DNA of 64,000 bases, taken from NCBI GenBank assembly GCA_963791945.1, contig CAWBUD010000002.1:1736001-1800000 (forward strand). The letters are read 5' to 3'. The translations under genes and the position numbers were made by a program. Below, in pieces: positions 8,642 through 16,890 of the stretch; position 1 is the stretch's first letter, and the number at the start of each line of letters is the position of its first letter. The notes beneath the pieces are model-generated. The model saw nothing but the letters and a program-made list of their open reading frames with translations, was not told the origin of the DNA and searched no databases. The DNA is from PALSA-1003 sp963791945. Lineage in GTDB: Bacteria; Pseudomonadota; Gammaproteobacteria; Burkholderiales; Casimicrobiaceae.

Positions 8642-10306
8642 TCATACGTGCATCCGATGCTGCACTACTCGAAACCGGCTCGCCACGAACGCGGCGTCGG
8701 TAAGCGCGGCATTCGCCGCCGGGTTCGCGCCCGTGCCGTGGTAATCCGAGAAGGCGGCGGACTGATTTACGAAGACGCCGCCGGTCAGGTTGAGCGATAG
8801 CGCCACGCCCGCGTCTTCCGCCACGTCGACCGCCTTGTCGACCACGCCCGGGTTCGTCGAGTATACCGACAGCGTCAGCGCGCCGTGCTCGCGGACCGCT
8901 TTGCGGGCGATCTCGAGGCTCTGATCGGTATCGTCGGTCGCGATGACGAAGGCGATCGGCCCGAACCACTCCTTGAGGTACTTGCCATGGTCCTTGGCGT
9001 CGAGCTTCACGATCAGCGGCGTGCGAATGCGTGCATCCTTGAACTGCGGATGCGTAATCGTCTGGCTGTCGACCACGATCGCGCCGAGCGTGCGCGCGGC
9101 GTCGATCCGCTGCGCAACGCCATCGTTGACCACCGCACCGAGAATCTCGACCGCGCGCGCGGGATCGCCGAGAAGCTTCTGCACGGACTCGCCGAGCGCC
9201 CGCGCCACCTCGTCGAAGGACAGGCGCCCTTGCGCGGTGTCGATGCCATCCCTCGGCACGTAGACGTTCTGCGGCGCGGTGCACATCTGTCCGGTGTAAA
9301 GCGCGAGCGAGAACGCGATATTGCGCGCGACGCTCTTGATGTCCTCGACCGAGTCGATGACGATCTGGTTCACGCCCGCCTTCTCGGCATACACCTGCGC
9401 CTGGCGCGCGTTGTTCTCCAGCCATTCGCCGTTGGCGCTGCTGCCGGTGAAGTCGATGAGCTTCACTTCCGGTCGAAGCGCGAGCTTCTGCGCGACTTCG
9501 TCGCCCGCGGCGTGCGCAACCAGCGTCACGACGTTGGGATCGAAGCCTGCTTCCGCGAGAACCTCGCGGGCGATCTGCACGCTGATCGCGAGCGGCAGGA
9601 TCGCGTTCGGGTGCGGCTTGACGACCACCGCGTTGCCGGTGGCGAGGCTTGCGAACATCCCGGGATAGCCGTTCCAGGTCGGAAACGTGTTGCAGCCGAT
9701 CACCAGACCGACGCCCCGCGGCACGACGCGGAAGTGCTTTTCCATCTTGAGGGGCTCGTTCTTGCCCTGCGGCTTTTCCCAGTAAGCTTTCGCCGGGATC
9801 CGGCGCATCTCGTCCCACGCGTAGGCCACCGCCTCCAGCCCACGATCCTGCGCGTGCGGGCCCGCCGCCTGGAAGGCCATGACAAATGCCTGGCCGGTCG
9901 TGTGCATGACGGCGTTGGCGATCTCGAAGCTCCTCTTGTTGATGCGCGCGAGGATCTCGAGCGAGACGCCGACCCAAGTCTCCGGCCCCGCCCTGCGCCA
10001 GCCCGTCTCTGCAGTTGCGATCGCCGCGAAGAGGCCGTCGAGATCGACCTTGGGATAGCTCACTTCGAGCGGGAAGCCGTAGGGCGAGCGCTCGGCGCCG
10101 ACGGTCCCGACAACGGCCGGCAGCGTGATCGCAAACGGCTTGTTCAGCAGCGCATCGAACGCCGCTTTGCCCGCTTCGGCGGCACCCTCGCCGTAGACCT
10201 TCGGACTGGGCGACTCGGGAAAGGCGCTCCAATAGCCGCGTTCCTGAATCGCTCTTAGCGCTTGGTCGAGCAGCGCTCTATGTCGCTCGAAAAAGGGGTG
10301 GGACAC
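8642..10306 (-). CDS. paaN: Phenylacetate degradation aldehyde dehydrogenase PaaN
   Basis: This protein of about 554 residues is an aldehyde dehydrogenase of the PaaN type, expected to act at ring opening and semialdehyde oxidation of the oxepin-CoA route where PaaZ is lacking. The probable catalytic Cys lies in TGQMCTAPQN, and the cofactor-binding segment VVVKPHPNAILPLA is upstream of it. The GTG at 10306 has AAGGAG eight bases upstream and matches the family start (SHPFFERHRALL). The open frame further upstream is translated from a dispersed repeat and should not be included. There is no MaoC-type hydratase domain, unlike E. coli PaaZ. Confidence 0.88.
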   Translation of the reverse strand: MSHPFFERHRALLDQALRAIQERGYWSAFPESPSPKVYGEGAAEAGKAAFDALLNKPFAITLPAVVGTVGAERSPYGFPLEVSYPKVDLDGLFAAIATAETGWRRAGPETWVGVSLEILARINKRSFEIANAVMHTTGQAFVMAFQAAGPHAQDRGLEAVAYAWDEMRRIPAKAYWEKPQGKNEPLKMEKHFRVVPRGVGLVIGCNTFPTWNGYPGMFASLATGNAVVVKPHPNAILPLAISVQIAREVLAEAGFDPNVVTLVAHAAGDEVAQKLALRPEVKLIDFTGSSANGEWLENNARQAQVYAEKAGVNQIVIDSVEDIKSVARNIAFSLALYTGQMCTAPQNVYVPRDGIDTAQGRLSFDEVARALGESVQKLLGDPARAVEILGAVVNDGVAQRIDAARTLGAIVVDSQTITHPQFKDARIRTPLIVKLDAKDHGKYLKEWFGPIAFVIATDDTDQSLEIARKAVREHGALTLSVYSTNPGVVDKAVDVAEDAGVALSLNLTGGVFVNQSAAFSDYHGTGANPAANAALTDAAFVASRFRVVQHRMHV

Positions 10307-10328
10307 TGCGATGACTCCTTTGTGCCGG

Positions 10329-10409
10329 GTCGTCCCGGCGTAGGCCGGAATCCGATTTCGCAAACAAAAATTGGGCCCGACTCGGTTACTCAAATAAGTC
10401 GGGGCGACG
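10329..10409. repeat. Dispersed palindromic repeat, copy 2
   Basis: The left arm GTCGTCCCGGCGTAGGCCGG and the right arm AGTCGGGGCGAC flank an AT-richer centre. The element occupies the gap between paaE and paaN. The right end is degenerate compared with the copies at 18247 and 21258. Confidence 0.65.
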
Positions 10410-10418
10410 AATATTGTG

Positions 10419-11495
10419 TCACGCCGTCTGATCGAAATCGACGACGACCTTATCGGTCACCGGATAGCTCTGGCAGCACAGGACGAACCCTCGTGCCACC
10501 TCGTAATCCTCGAGCGCGAAGTTGACGTCCATGTCGACCTCGCCTTCGACGAGCTTGGCGCGGCAGGTCGAGCAGACCCCTCCCTTGCACGAGTAAGGCA
10601 GCTCGATTCCCTGCCTGAGCGCCGCATCGATGACATTCTCCTTGTTCTTTTCGACCGTGAACTCGCGGGCGGTGCCGTCGATGATCGCCCTCACCGTACA
10701 TTCGCTGCGGCCCGCGGTGGGCGTCGCCTGCGGCTTGTGTTCGTGCTTCGGGATGCTCGCGGCGAACAGCTCGATCTTGATCTTCGACTTCGGAAAGCCA
10801 TGCTCCTGCAGCGATGTCGAGACCGCCTGCATCATCCCGTCCGGGCCGCAGACGAACGTCGTATCGACATCGGCGAGATCGACCCAATGGGCCAGCAGCG
10901 CATCGGTCTTCTGCCGGTCGATGCGGCCGTTGAGGAGCGCGATGTCCTGCGGCTCGCGGCTCATCACAAAGACGAGATTCAGCCGGGAAAGGAACAGGTC
11001 CTTGAGATCCGACAGGTCTTCCTTGAAGATCACGGCCGCAGAAGAGCGATTGCCGTAGAAAAGCGTGAACCGGCTCTGCGGCTCCGCGAAGAGCGTCGTC
11101 TTGATGATCGAGAGCAGCGGCGTGATCCCGCTGCCTGCGGCGAAGCCGAGGTAGTGCCTGCGGTGGGCGGCGTCGAGCGGGACGTTGAAATGCCCCATCG
11201 GCGGCATCACGTCGATCGTCTGGCCGTTCTTCAGCCGCTCGTTCACCCAGGTCGAGAACGCTCCGCCGGGCGCCTTCTTCACGGCGATCCGGAGACAATC
11301 GTCCTGGACCGCGGAGCAGATCGAGTACGACCGGCGCAGGTCTTCGCCCCCGACGTCCGCCCGCAGCGTGAGGTGCTGGCCCTGCACGAAGCGGAACGCC
11401 TCCTTCAGCGACGGCGGAACGTCGAAGGTGATCGCTACCGCATCGCGGGTCTCGCGGGCGACGTGCGCGATCGTCAGCGGATGAAACCTGCTCAA
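10419..11495 (-). CDS. paaE: Phenylacetyl-CoA 1,2-epoxidase, reductase subunit
   Basis: This 358-residue reductase passes electrons from NADPH to the PaaA diiron centre. The domain order is an FAD domain with the RRSYSIC flavin motif, an NAD(P)-binding domain (CGPDGMMQAV), and a C-terminal plant-type [2Fe-2S] domain. The iron-sulfur cysteines are visible in SCKGGVCSTC and in the later LCC. The gene begins 7 bp after paaD ends. It is full length for the family. Confidence 0.96.
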   Translation of the reverse strand: MSRFHPLTIAHVARETRDAVAITFDVPPSLKEAFRFVQGQHLTLRADVGGEDLRRSYSICSAVQDDCLRIAVKKAPGGAFSTWVNERLKNGQTIDVMPPMGHFNVPLDAAHRRHYLGFAAGSGITPLLSIIKTTLFAEPQSRFTLFYGNRSSAAVIFKEDLSDLKDLFLSRLNLVFVMSREPQDIALLNGRIDRQKTDALLAHWVDLADVDTTFVCGPDGMMQAVSTSLQEHGFPKSKIKIELFAASIPKHEHKPQATPTAGRSECTVRAIIDGTAREFTVEKNKENVIDAALRQGIELPYSCKGGVCSTCRAKLVEGEVDMDVNFALEDYEVARGFVLCCQSYPVTDKVVVDFDQTA

Positions 11496-11501
11496 GGTAG
11501 C

Positions 11502-12032
11502 TTAGTGCGGCTTGAAGTAGTCGAACGGCTCGAGGCAGTCGTCGCAGGCGTACTGCGCCTTGCACGGCGTCGAGCCGAAGCGGGAAAGCTCGCGCGTGCG
11601 CGTCGAGCCGCAGCGCGGACAGGGCACAAGGGGGCGAGAGGATCCGCGTCCGAGCCGCGAAGCGTCGATCGGCTGCACGGCTGGTCTCGTCTGCGCGCCC
11701 GGCGGCGCGATGCCGTAGCGCGCGAGCCGGGTGCGCGCTTCGGGCGTGATCCAGTCGGTCGTCCAGGCCGGCGACAGCCTGATCTCCAATCGGTGCCTGC
11801 CGAACCCGGCGGCGGCAAGGGCACGACCGACGTCGGCGACGATCATCTCGGTGGCCGGACATCCCGAATAGGTCGGGGTCAGCGTCACGACCACTTCGTC
11901 GTCGCGCCATTCGACGCCGCGGACGATGCCGAGATCGACCACCGAAACGACCGGAATCTCGGGATCGGGAACGCGACCGAGCACGCGCCAGACCGCCGCG
12001 TCGCGCTCCGCGACGTCGATGGTCTCGCTCAC
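11502..12032 (-). CDS. paaD: PaaD, Fe-S/maturation protein of the epoxidase
   Basis: This protein of about 176 residues has an N-terminal MIP18/DUF59 domain (RVPDPEIPVVSVVDLGIV, then TYSGCPATEM) and a C-terminal zinc ribbon (CPRCGS with CDDC). PaaD is needed for assembly or maturation of the phenylacetyl-CoA epoxidase rather than being a catalytic subunit. The GTG at 12032 overlaps the paaC stop (GTGA), giving translational coupling; the open frame continues upstream only within paaC. Confidence 0.93.
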   Translation of the reverse strand: MSETIDVAERDAAVWRVLGRVPDPEIPVVSVVDLGIVRGVEWRDDEVVVTLTPTYSGCPATEMIVADVGRALAAAGFGRHRLEIRLSPAWTTDWITPEARTRLARYGIAPPGAQTRPAVQPIDASRLGRGSSRPLVPCPRCGSTRTRELSRFGSTPCKAQYACDDCLEPFDYFKPH

Positions 12033-12796
12033 CACTGCGCTCCCGGATAGGCGCGCTGCAGACACTGCATGGTCGCAAGCATGTGGCCGAGGTGCTCGGT
12101 ATGCAACCCTCGCTTGCCGCCGCGCTGCATCGAGCCGGCCTGCGGCACGGCGAGCGTCGCTTCGGCAAGCACGGCCTCCACCGCCCCGCGCCAGGGCAGC
12201 GCCAGCGCGGTCACATCGCAACCGATCCCTCCCGCTGCGAGAAGGCGATCGGTCTCGTCGGCCTCGAACATCTCGCCGGTATACATCCAGAGATCATCGA
12301 TCGCCGATTGCATCCGCGCATGGCTCTCCTCGGTACCGTCGCCGAGGCGAACGACCCAGTCTGCGCTGCGTTCGGCGTGATACGCGACTTCCTTTTCGGC
12401 TTTGGTCGCGATCTCGGCCACGCGGGCGTCGCGCGATCGCGTCAGAGCGGAAAGCAGCAGCCGATGCCAAACGTCGAAATAAAACTGCCGGGCCATCGTC
12501 TGCGCATAGTCGCCATTGGGCTGCTCCACCAGGAGGAGATTGCGGAACGCTCCGCCGTCGCGAAGGAACGCGAGCGCATCTTCGCTTCGTCCCTGGCCCG
12601 CGAACCGCGCTTCGACCTCCCCCGCATAGGCGAACCACAGCCGGGCCTGACCGAGGAGATCGAGCCCGACGTTGGTGAGCGCGATATCCTCCTCGAGCAC
12701 CGGGCCGTGTCCGACCCATTCGCCCAGTCGCTGCGCGAGCACGAGGTCGCTGTCGGCGAGACGCAGCAGATAGTCGAAGAGTTGCGCTTCGGTCAT
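12029..12796 (-). CDS. paaC: Phenylacetyl-CoA 1,2-epoxidase, structural subunit
   Basis: This ferritin-like subunit of about 255 residues forms the catalytic heterodimer with PaaA. Helical segments such as LTNVGLDLLGQARLW and EKEVAYHAERSADWV match PaaC, which retains the diiron fold but serves a structural role. The start is uncertain. The ATG of MTEAQLF at 12796 fits homologues best; an ATG at 12805 and a GTG at 12835 are in frame, and none has a strong ribosome site. The gene ends overlapping paaD. Confidence 0.92.
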   Translation of the reverse strand: MTEAQLFDYLLRLADSDLVLAQRLGEWVGHGPVLEEDIALTNVGLDLLGQARLWFAYAGEVEARFAGQGRSEDALAFLRDGGAFRNLLLVEQPNGDYAQTMARQFYFDVWHRLLLSALTRSRDARVAEIATKAEKEVAYHAERSADWVVRLGDGTEESHARMQSAIDDLWMYTGEMFEADETDRLLAAGGIGCDVTALALPWRGAVEAVLAEATLAVPQAGSMQRGGKRGLHTEHLGHMLATMQCLQRAYPGAQW

Positions 12797-12865
12797 CGGT
12801 CGCATCGCCTGGAGTCCGTCCCGGCCGGCGCGCACGATCGTCGGGTCGAGTTCATTCCTGCGGCA

Positions 12866-13153
12866 TCACAGGTGTTTGACTTCTTCCGGCATGGGAAAGA
12901 AAGTCGGATGCCGGTAGACCTTGCTGTTCGCGGGCTCGAAGAGCGACGCCTTGTCTCCCGGTGCTGTCGCGGTGATGTCGGCTGACCTGACCACCCAGAT
13001 GCTGACGCCCTCGTTACGCCGGGTATAGACGTCGCGCGCGTTCTTGATCGCCATCTCGGCGTCGGGTGCGTGCAGGCTGCCCACATGCTTGTGCGCGAGC
13101 CCGTGCTGACTGCGAATGAAAATTTCCCACAACGGCCATTCGTTCCTGATCAT
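12866..13153 (-). CDS. paaB: Phenylacetyl-CoA 1,2-epoxidase subunit PaaB
   Basis: This 95-residue subunit bridges the PaaA-PaaC dimers in the epoxidase complex. The family core EWPLWEIFIRSQHGLAHKH is at the N terminus and the length is exactly that of PaaB proteins. The ATG at 13153 has GGGAGG seven bases upstream, so the longer frame starting at 13180 is not used. It is separated from paaA by 130 bp that hold a dispersed repeat. Confidence 0.95.
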   Translation of the reverse strand: MIRNEWPLWEIFIRSQHGLAHKHVGSLHAPDAEMAIKNARDVYTRRNEGVSIWVVRSADITATAPGDKASLFEPANSKVYRHPTFFPMPEEVKHL

Positions 13154-13184
13154 CCGCACCTCCCGGCTACACACCGGCAAAGCC

Positions 13185-13264
13185 GTCGCCCCGGCTTATT
13201 TTGGTAAATGAGCCGGGGCGCAATTTTGCCGCCGAGCTCTGATCCAGGCCTGCGCCGGGATGAC
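13185..13264. repeat. Dispersed palindromic repeat, copy 3
   Basis: The perfect arms GCCCCGGCT (13188-13196) and AGCCGGGGC (13211-13219) are followed by a right-hand end, GATCCAGGCCTGCGCCGGGA. The element sits between paaA and paaB, whose products belong to one complex, so it must be read through or affect mRNA processing there. Confidence 0.75.
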
Positions 13265-13283
13265 AACCAAGCATCACTCGCGC

Positions 13284-14276
13284 TTACGCGACCCGTGTCG
13301 CCCGCGCGGCGCGCTTTTCCGCGTACGCGAGCGCCGCATCGCGGACCCAAGCCCCGTCCTCCCAGGCCTTCACCCGGGTGCGCAGCCGGTCGCGATTGCA
13401 CGGTCCGTTGCCCTTGATCACGTTGTGGAATTCTTCCCAGTCGATCGGCCCGAAGTCGTAGTGTCCGCGCTCGTCGTTCCACCTGAGCAGCGGATCCGGC
13501 ATCTTCAGCCCGAGGAAGTCCGCCTGCGGGACCGACTGATCGACGAAGCGCTGCCGCAGTTCGTCGTTCGACAGGATCTTGATCCGCCACCGCGCCGATT
13601 GCGCGCTGTGCACGCTCTCCGCATCCGGCGGACCGAACATCATGAGCGATGGCCACCACCAGCGATCGAGCGCGTCCTGCGCCATCGCTTTCTGCTCGGG
13701 GGTTCCCGCGCAGAGCTTCATCATGATGTCGAAGCCCTGCCGCTGATGGAAGCTCTCCTCCTTGCACACCCGGATCATCGCCCGCGAGTACGGCCCGTAG
13801 GAGCACCGGCACAGCGGGATCTGGTTCATGATCGCCGCGCCGTCGACGAGCCAGCCGATCGCGCCGATGTCCGCCCAGGTCAGCGTCGGATAGTTGAAGA
13901 TGCTCGAATACTTGGCCTTGCCGGCGTGCAGCTCGGCGACGAGCTCGTCGCGCGAAACGCCCAGCGTTTCCGCCGCAGCGTAGAGGTACAGGCCGTGGCC
14001 CGCCTCGTCCTGCACCTTGGCCATGAGGATCGCCTTGCGCTTCAAGCTTGGCGCGCGCGTGATCCAGTTGCCTTCGGGGAGCATGCCGACGACCTCGGAG
14101 TGCGCGTGCTGCGAGATCTGCCGGATCAGCGTCTTGCGATAGCCCTCGGGCATCCACTCCTTGGGCTCGACCTTCACGTCCGCGTCGATGCGCCGCTGGA
14201 ACACCTGCTCCTCGGGCGTCATCTCCTCGAGCGAGCGGAGGCGTTTCTGCCCAGTGTCGACCATCTGCGCGTACAT
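13284..14276 (-). CDS. paaA: Phenylacetyl-CoA 1,2-epoxidase, catalytic subunit
   Basis: This 330-residue diiron monooxygenase subunit epoxidises the aromatic ring of phenylacetyl-CoA. The metal-binding ExxH motifs are visible in QDEAGHGLYLY and KEESFHQRQG. The ATG at 14276 (MYAQMV) has GGAG at suitable distance upstream. It is the first gene of the minus-strand paa string and faces paaX across a 79-bp promoter region. Confidence 0.97.
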   Translation of the reverse strand: MYAQMVDTGQKRLRSLEEMTPEEQVFQRRIDADVKVEPKEWMPEGYRKTLIRQISQHAHSEVVGMLPEGNWITRAPSLKRKAILMAKVQDEAGHGLYLYAAAETLGVSRDELVAELHAGKAKYSSIFNYPTLTWADIGAIGWLVDGAAIMNQIPLCRCSYGPYSRAMIRVCKEESFHQRQGFDIMMKLCAGTPEQKAMAQDALDRWWWPSLMMFGPPDAESVHSAQSARWRIKILSNDELRQRFVDQSVPQADFLGLKMPDPLLRWNDERGHYDFGPIDWEEFHNVIKGNGPCNRDRLRTRVKAWEDGAWVRDAALAYAEKRAARATRVA

Positions 14277-14307
14277 GGCATGGGCTCCTAGCGCGGTCCA
14301 AACGAAA

Positions 14308-14346
14308 ACGATACACTTTTGCGATGTCGCAGGCAATTTTCGTATC
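14308..14346 (-). promoter_or_regulatory. paaA promoter with candidate PaaX operator
   Basis: On the minus strand a -35-like TTGCCT (14331-14336) and a -10-like TATCGT (14308-14313) are spaced 17 bp apart, upstream of paaA. The spacer contains the palindrome TGCGATGTCGCA (14320-14331). A GATAC/GTATC inverted pair (14310-14314 and 14342-14346) encloses the spacer and -35 region and begins inside the -10. A repressor bound here would block paaA, and the location 10 bp from the paaX start fits autoregulation. Assignment to PaaX is inference. Confidence 0.5.
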
Positions 14347-14355
14347 ACATCGACC

Positions 14356-15315
14356 GTGACCATCCAGCCGCGGGGGCGGCCGGCCACGGCGCGCGAGCGC
14401 GTTGCGCGCTGGATCCGCCGCGAACTCGCCCTGCATCCGCCCCGGGCCAAGTCCCTCGTCGTCACCGTCTGGGGGGACGCCATCGCGCCCCACGGCGGCG
14501 CGGTGTGGCTCGGAGGTTTGATCCGATTGCTGGCTCCCCTCGGACTCAACGAGCGCCTGGTGCGCACCAGCGTCTTTCGGCTGACGCAGGAGGGCTGGCT
14601 TTCGGCGCAGCAAAACGGCAGGCGAAGCCTGTATCGCCTCACCCTTTCGGGCGTGCAGCGTTTCGAGCATGCCTATCGGCGCATCTACGCGGCGCCTTCG
14701 AGGGATTGGGACGGCGGCTGGGAAATCGTCCTGGCACCGCCGGCCAAGCTGACTGCGCCCAAGCGGCGCGAGCTCAAGCGTGACCTGGGGTGGGAGGGTT
14801 TCGGCGCGATTGCACCGGGCATCTTCGTACGGCCGTCGCACAACCGCGCCGAAGCCGATCTTGCCGAAATCCTCGCGGCCCTCGACGTCGGGCGCCACCT
14901 CGTCGTGCTGGAGGGACGCGATGCGCCTGGACTCGCGACGGGCTCGCTACGGGCGTACGCCCGCGCGGCTTGGGACCTCGCCCGCGTTGCCGGCGAGTAC
15001 CGGGCTTTCCTTGCCCGCTTCCGGTCGGTCATCGAAGAGTTTAAGTCCGTGCGTTTGGCCGACGCGGAACAGTCTTTCGTTGTGCGCACCGTCCTGATCC
15101 ACGCGTTTCGACGCGTAACGCTGCACGATCCTCAGCTACCCGCTGAGCTGGCGCCGGCCGGCTGGCCCGCACCCGAAGCCTATGCCCTGTGCCGAGAACT
15201 CTATCGGCTCACCCGGCGAGGAGCCGAGGAGCACCTTGCCGCGACGCTGGAGAGTCCGGACGGCCAGCTTCCTCCGGCGGCGCCTTCGTTCTACGATCGT
15301 TTCGCGGCGCACTGA
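14356..15315 (+). CDS. paaX: Phenylacetic acid degradation repressor PaaX
   Basis: This regulator of about 319 residues represses the paa genes and is released by phenylacetyl-CoA. An N-terminal winged helix begins with RWIRREL and the family signature PRAKSLVVTVWGDAI (about residue 35); the PaaX-type central and C-terminal domains follow. The start is taken as the GTG at 14356 because the paaA promoter fills the sequence before it; no clear ribosome site is visible. It is divergent from paaA, the classic arrangement for a pathway repressor. Confidence 0.9.
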   Translation: MTIQPRGRPATARERVARWIRRELALHPPRAKSLVVTVWGDAIAPHGGAVWLGGLIRLLAPLGLNERLVRTSVFRLTQEGWLSAQQNGRRSLYRLTLSGVQRFEHAYRRIYAAPSRDWDGGWEIVLAPPAKLTAPKRRELKRDLGWEGFGAIAPGIFVRPSHNRAEADLAEILAALDVGRHLVVLEGRDAPGLATGSLRAYARAAWDLARVAGEYRAFLARFRSVIEEFKSVRLADAEQSFVVRTVLIHAFRRVTLHDPQLPAELAPAGWPAPEAYALCRELYRLTRRGAEEHLAATLESPDGQLPPAAPSFYDRFAAH

Positions 15316-15578
15316 TCGCGTGCGTCCGCCGTCGGCCTTGCACGGACGCGCAACAGATTTCGTGTCAGGGATATTTACAGTGGTGGCTGGACCCGCCCGG
15401 CGAAGGTCCCCAGGCTGTTGATTAGGGACCGTAGTTACGCATAGGCACATCGTCGGCGCGGGCTTGCTGGCAGCGTGGTGTTACCGGCGCAGGCGGAGCG
15501 TCTAGTCGATCGGCCCGCAGGGGGAACTGGGAAGCGCGGCAGCTCGACGCCGGCCGCGACAATCAGTGCGAGCCGCGC

Positions 15579-16850
15579 TCAGTCGCGCGCAGGAAGGATC
15601 CTGCCTCGCACCTCGCCGAAGCCGACGCGGTAGCTCGCGCCCTGGCACCAGCCGGTCATCACGACTTCGTCGCCATCCTCGAGAAAGGATCGCGCTGTGC
15701 CTCCGGGCAATGCCAGCGGCTTCTGCCCGTTCCAGGCAAGCTCGAGCAGGCTTCCCCGCGAATCGGGCGCTCCACCGCTGATGGTGCCCGACGCCATGAC
15801 GTCTCCGCAGCGCGTATTGCAGCCCGACACCGTGTGATGCGCGAGCTGCTGCGCCATGCTCCAGTACAGGTGGCGCGCGTTCGTTCTGCAGATCGTCGTC
15901 GGCGCTCCGCCCGGCGGAATCAGTGCAATCTCGAGATGGATGTCGAGCGCGTGCGGGCCGGTCTGGGCGAGATAGGGCAGCGGCACGGGGTCCTGGTCGG
16001 GTCCCGGCACGCGGAACGGCTCCAGCGCATCGAGCGTGATGACCCACGGCGAGATCGAGGTCGCGAAGCTCTTGCTGTTGAACGGTCCGAGCGGCACGTA
16101 TTCCCACTGCTGGATATCGCGGGCGCTCCAGTCGTTGAGAAGCACCAGCCCGAAGATGTGGTCTTCCGCCTCGTCCACCGCGATCGGTTCGCCGAGCGCA
16201 TTACCCTGACCGACGACGAACGCCATCTCGAGCTCGAAGTCGAGCTTGCGCGACGGTCCGAACGAGGGCCGATCCGTCTCGGGGAGCTTTGTCTGTCCGT
16301 TGGGCCGGCAGATCGGCGTGCCGCTCACGACGACCGAGCTCGCCCGTCCGTTGTACGCGACCGGCAGATGCAGCCAGTTCGGCAGCAGTGCGTTCTTGGG
16401 GTCGCGGAACATCGCGCCGACGTTGGTTGCATGCTCGCGCGACGAATAGAAATCGGTGTATCCCGCGACCTCGATGGGCAGCGCGAGCTCGGCTTCGTGC
16501 AGCGGCAGGAGCGCGCGCGAACGCAGCGCCGTGTCGTCACGCAGCGTGGGCTCGTCGCGCGCCAGGAGCGCCGTGATCCGCGCGCGAGCCAGACGCCACG
16601 CCGGGCGGCCTAGCTCCATGAAGGCGTTCAGCGACGCGCGGTCGAAAACGCGCAGGCCGGGCGCCACCGGGAGCAGGCCTGCGTCCTCGAGAGCCGAGAG
16701 GTCCAGCACCGATTCGCCGATGGCCACTCCGGCGCGCAGCCGGCGGTCCTGCGCAGTGCGAAAGATGCCGTAGGGCAGGTTCTGCAGCGGGAACGGCGAA
16801 TCGCGTGCAACGTCGAGGAAAGACCGCGATGCCGGATCGGTGACGGCCAT
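15579..16850 (-). CDS. fahA: Fumarylacetoacetase
   Basis: This 423-residue enzyme hydrolyses fumarylacetoacetate to fumarate and acetoacetate, the final step of tyrosine/homogentisate breakdown. The N-terminal SH3-like part (PFPLQNLPYGIFRT) and the large FAH domain with the metal-binding region DFYSSREHATNVG and FELEMAFVVGQGN are complete. It starts 41 bp after homogentisate dioxygenase ends, so the two make a short operon. No maleylacetoacetate isomerase gene follows. Confidence 0.95.
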   Translation of the reverse strand: MAVTDPASRSFLDVARDSPFPLQNLPYGIFRTAQDRRLRAGVAIGESVLDLSALEDAGLLPVAPGLRVFDRASLNAFMELGRPAWRLARARITALLARDEPTLRDDTALRSRALLPLHEAELALPIEVAGYTDFYSSREHATNVGAMFRDPKNALLPNWLHLPVAYNGRASSVVVSGTPICRPNGQTKLPETDRPSFGPSRKLDFELEMAFVVGQGNALGEPIAVDEAEDHIFGLVLLNDWSARDIQQWEYVPLGPFNSKSFATSISPWVITLDALEPFRVPGPDQDPVPLPYLAQTGPHALDIHLEIALIPPGGAPTTICRTNARHLYWSMAQQLAHHTVSGCNTRCGDVMASGTISGGAPDSRGSLLELAWNGQKPLALPGGTARSFLEDGDEVVMTGWCQGASYRVGFGEVRGRILPARD

Positions 16851-16890
16851 GTACGGGCGACGTACGGGTCAGGCTTCGAGATCGGCCGCG

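Noticed and set aside
9013..9249. Small extra frame inside paaN on the same strand
   Set aside because: Out-of-frame reading of a well-conserved dehydrogenase; no independent signals.
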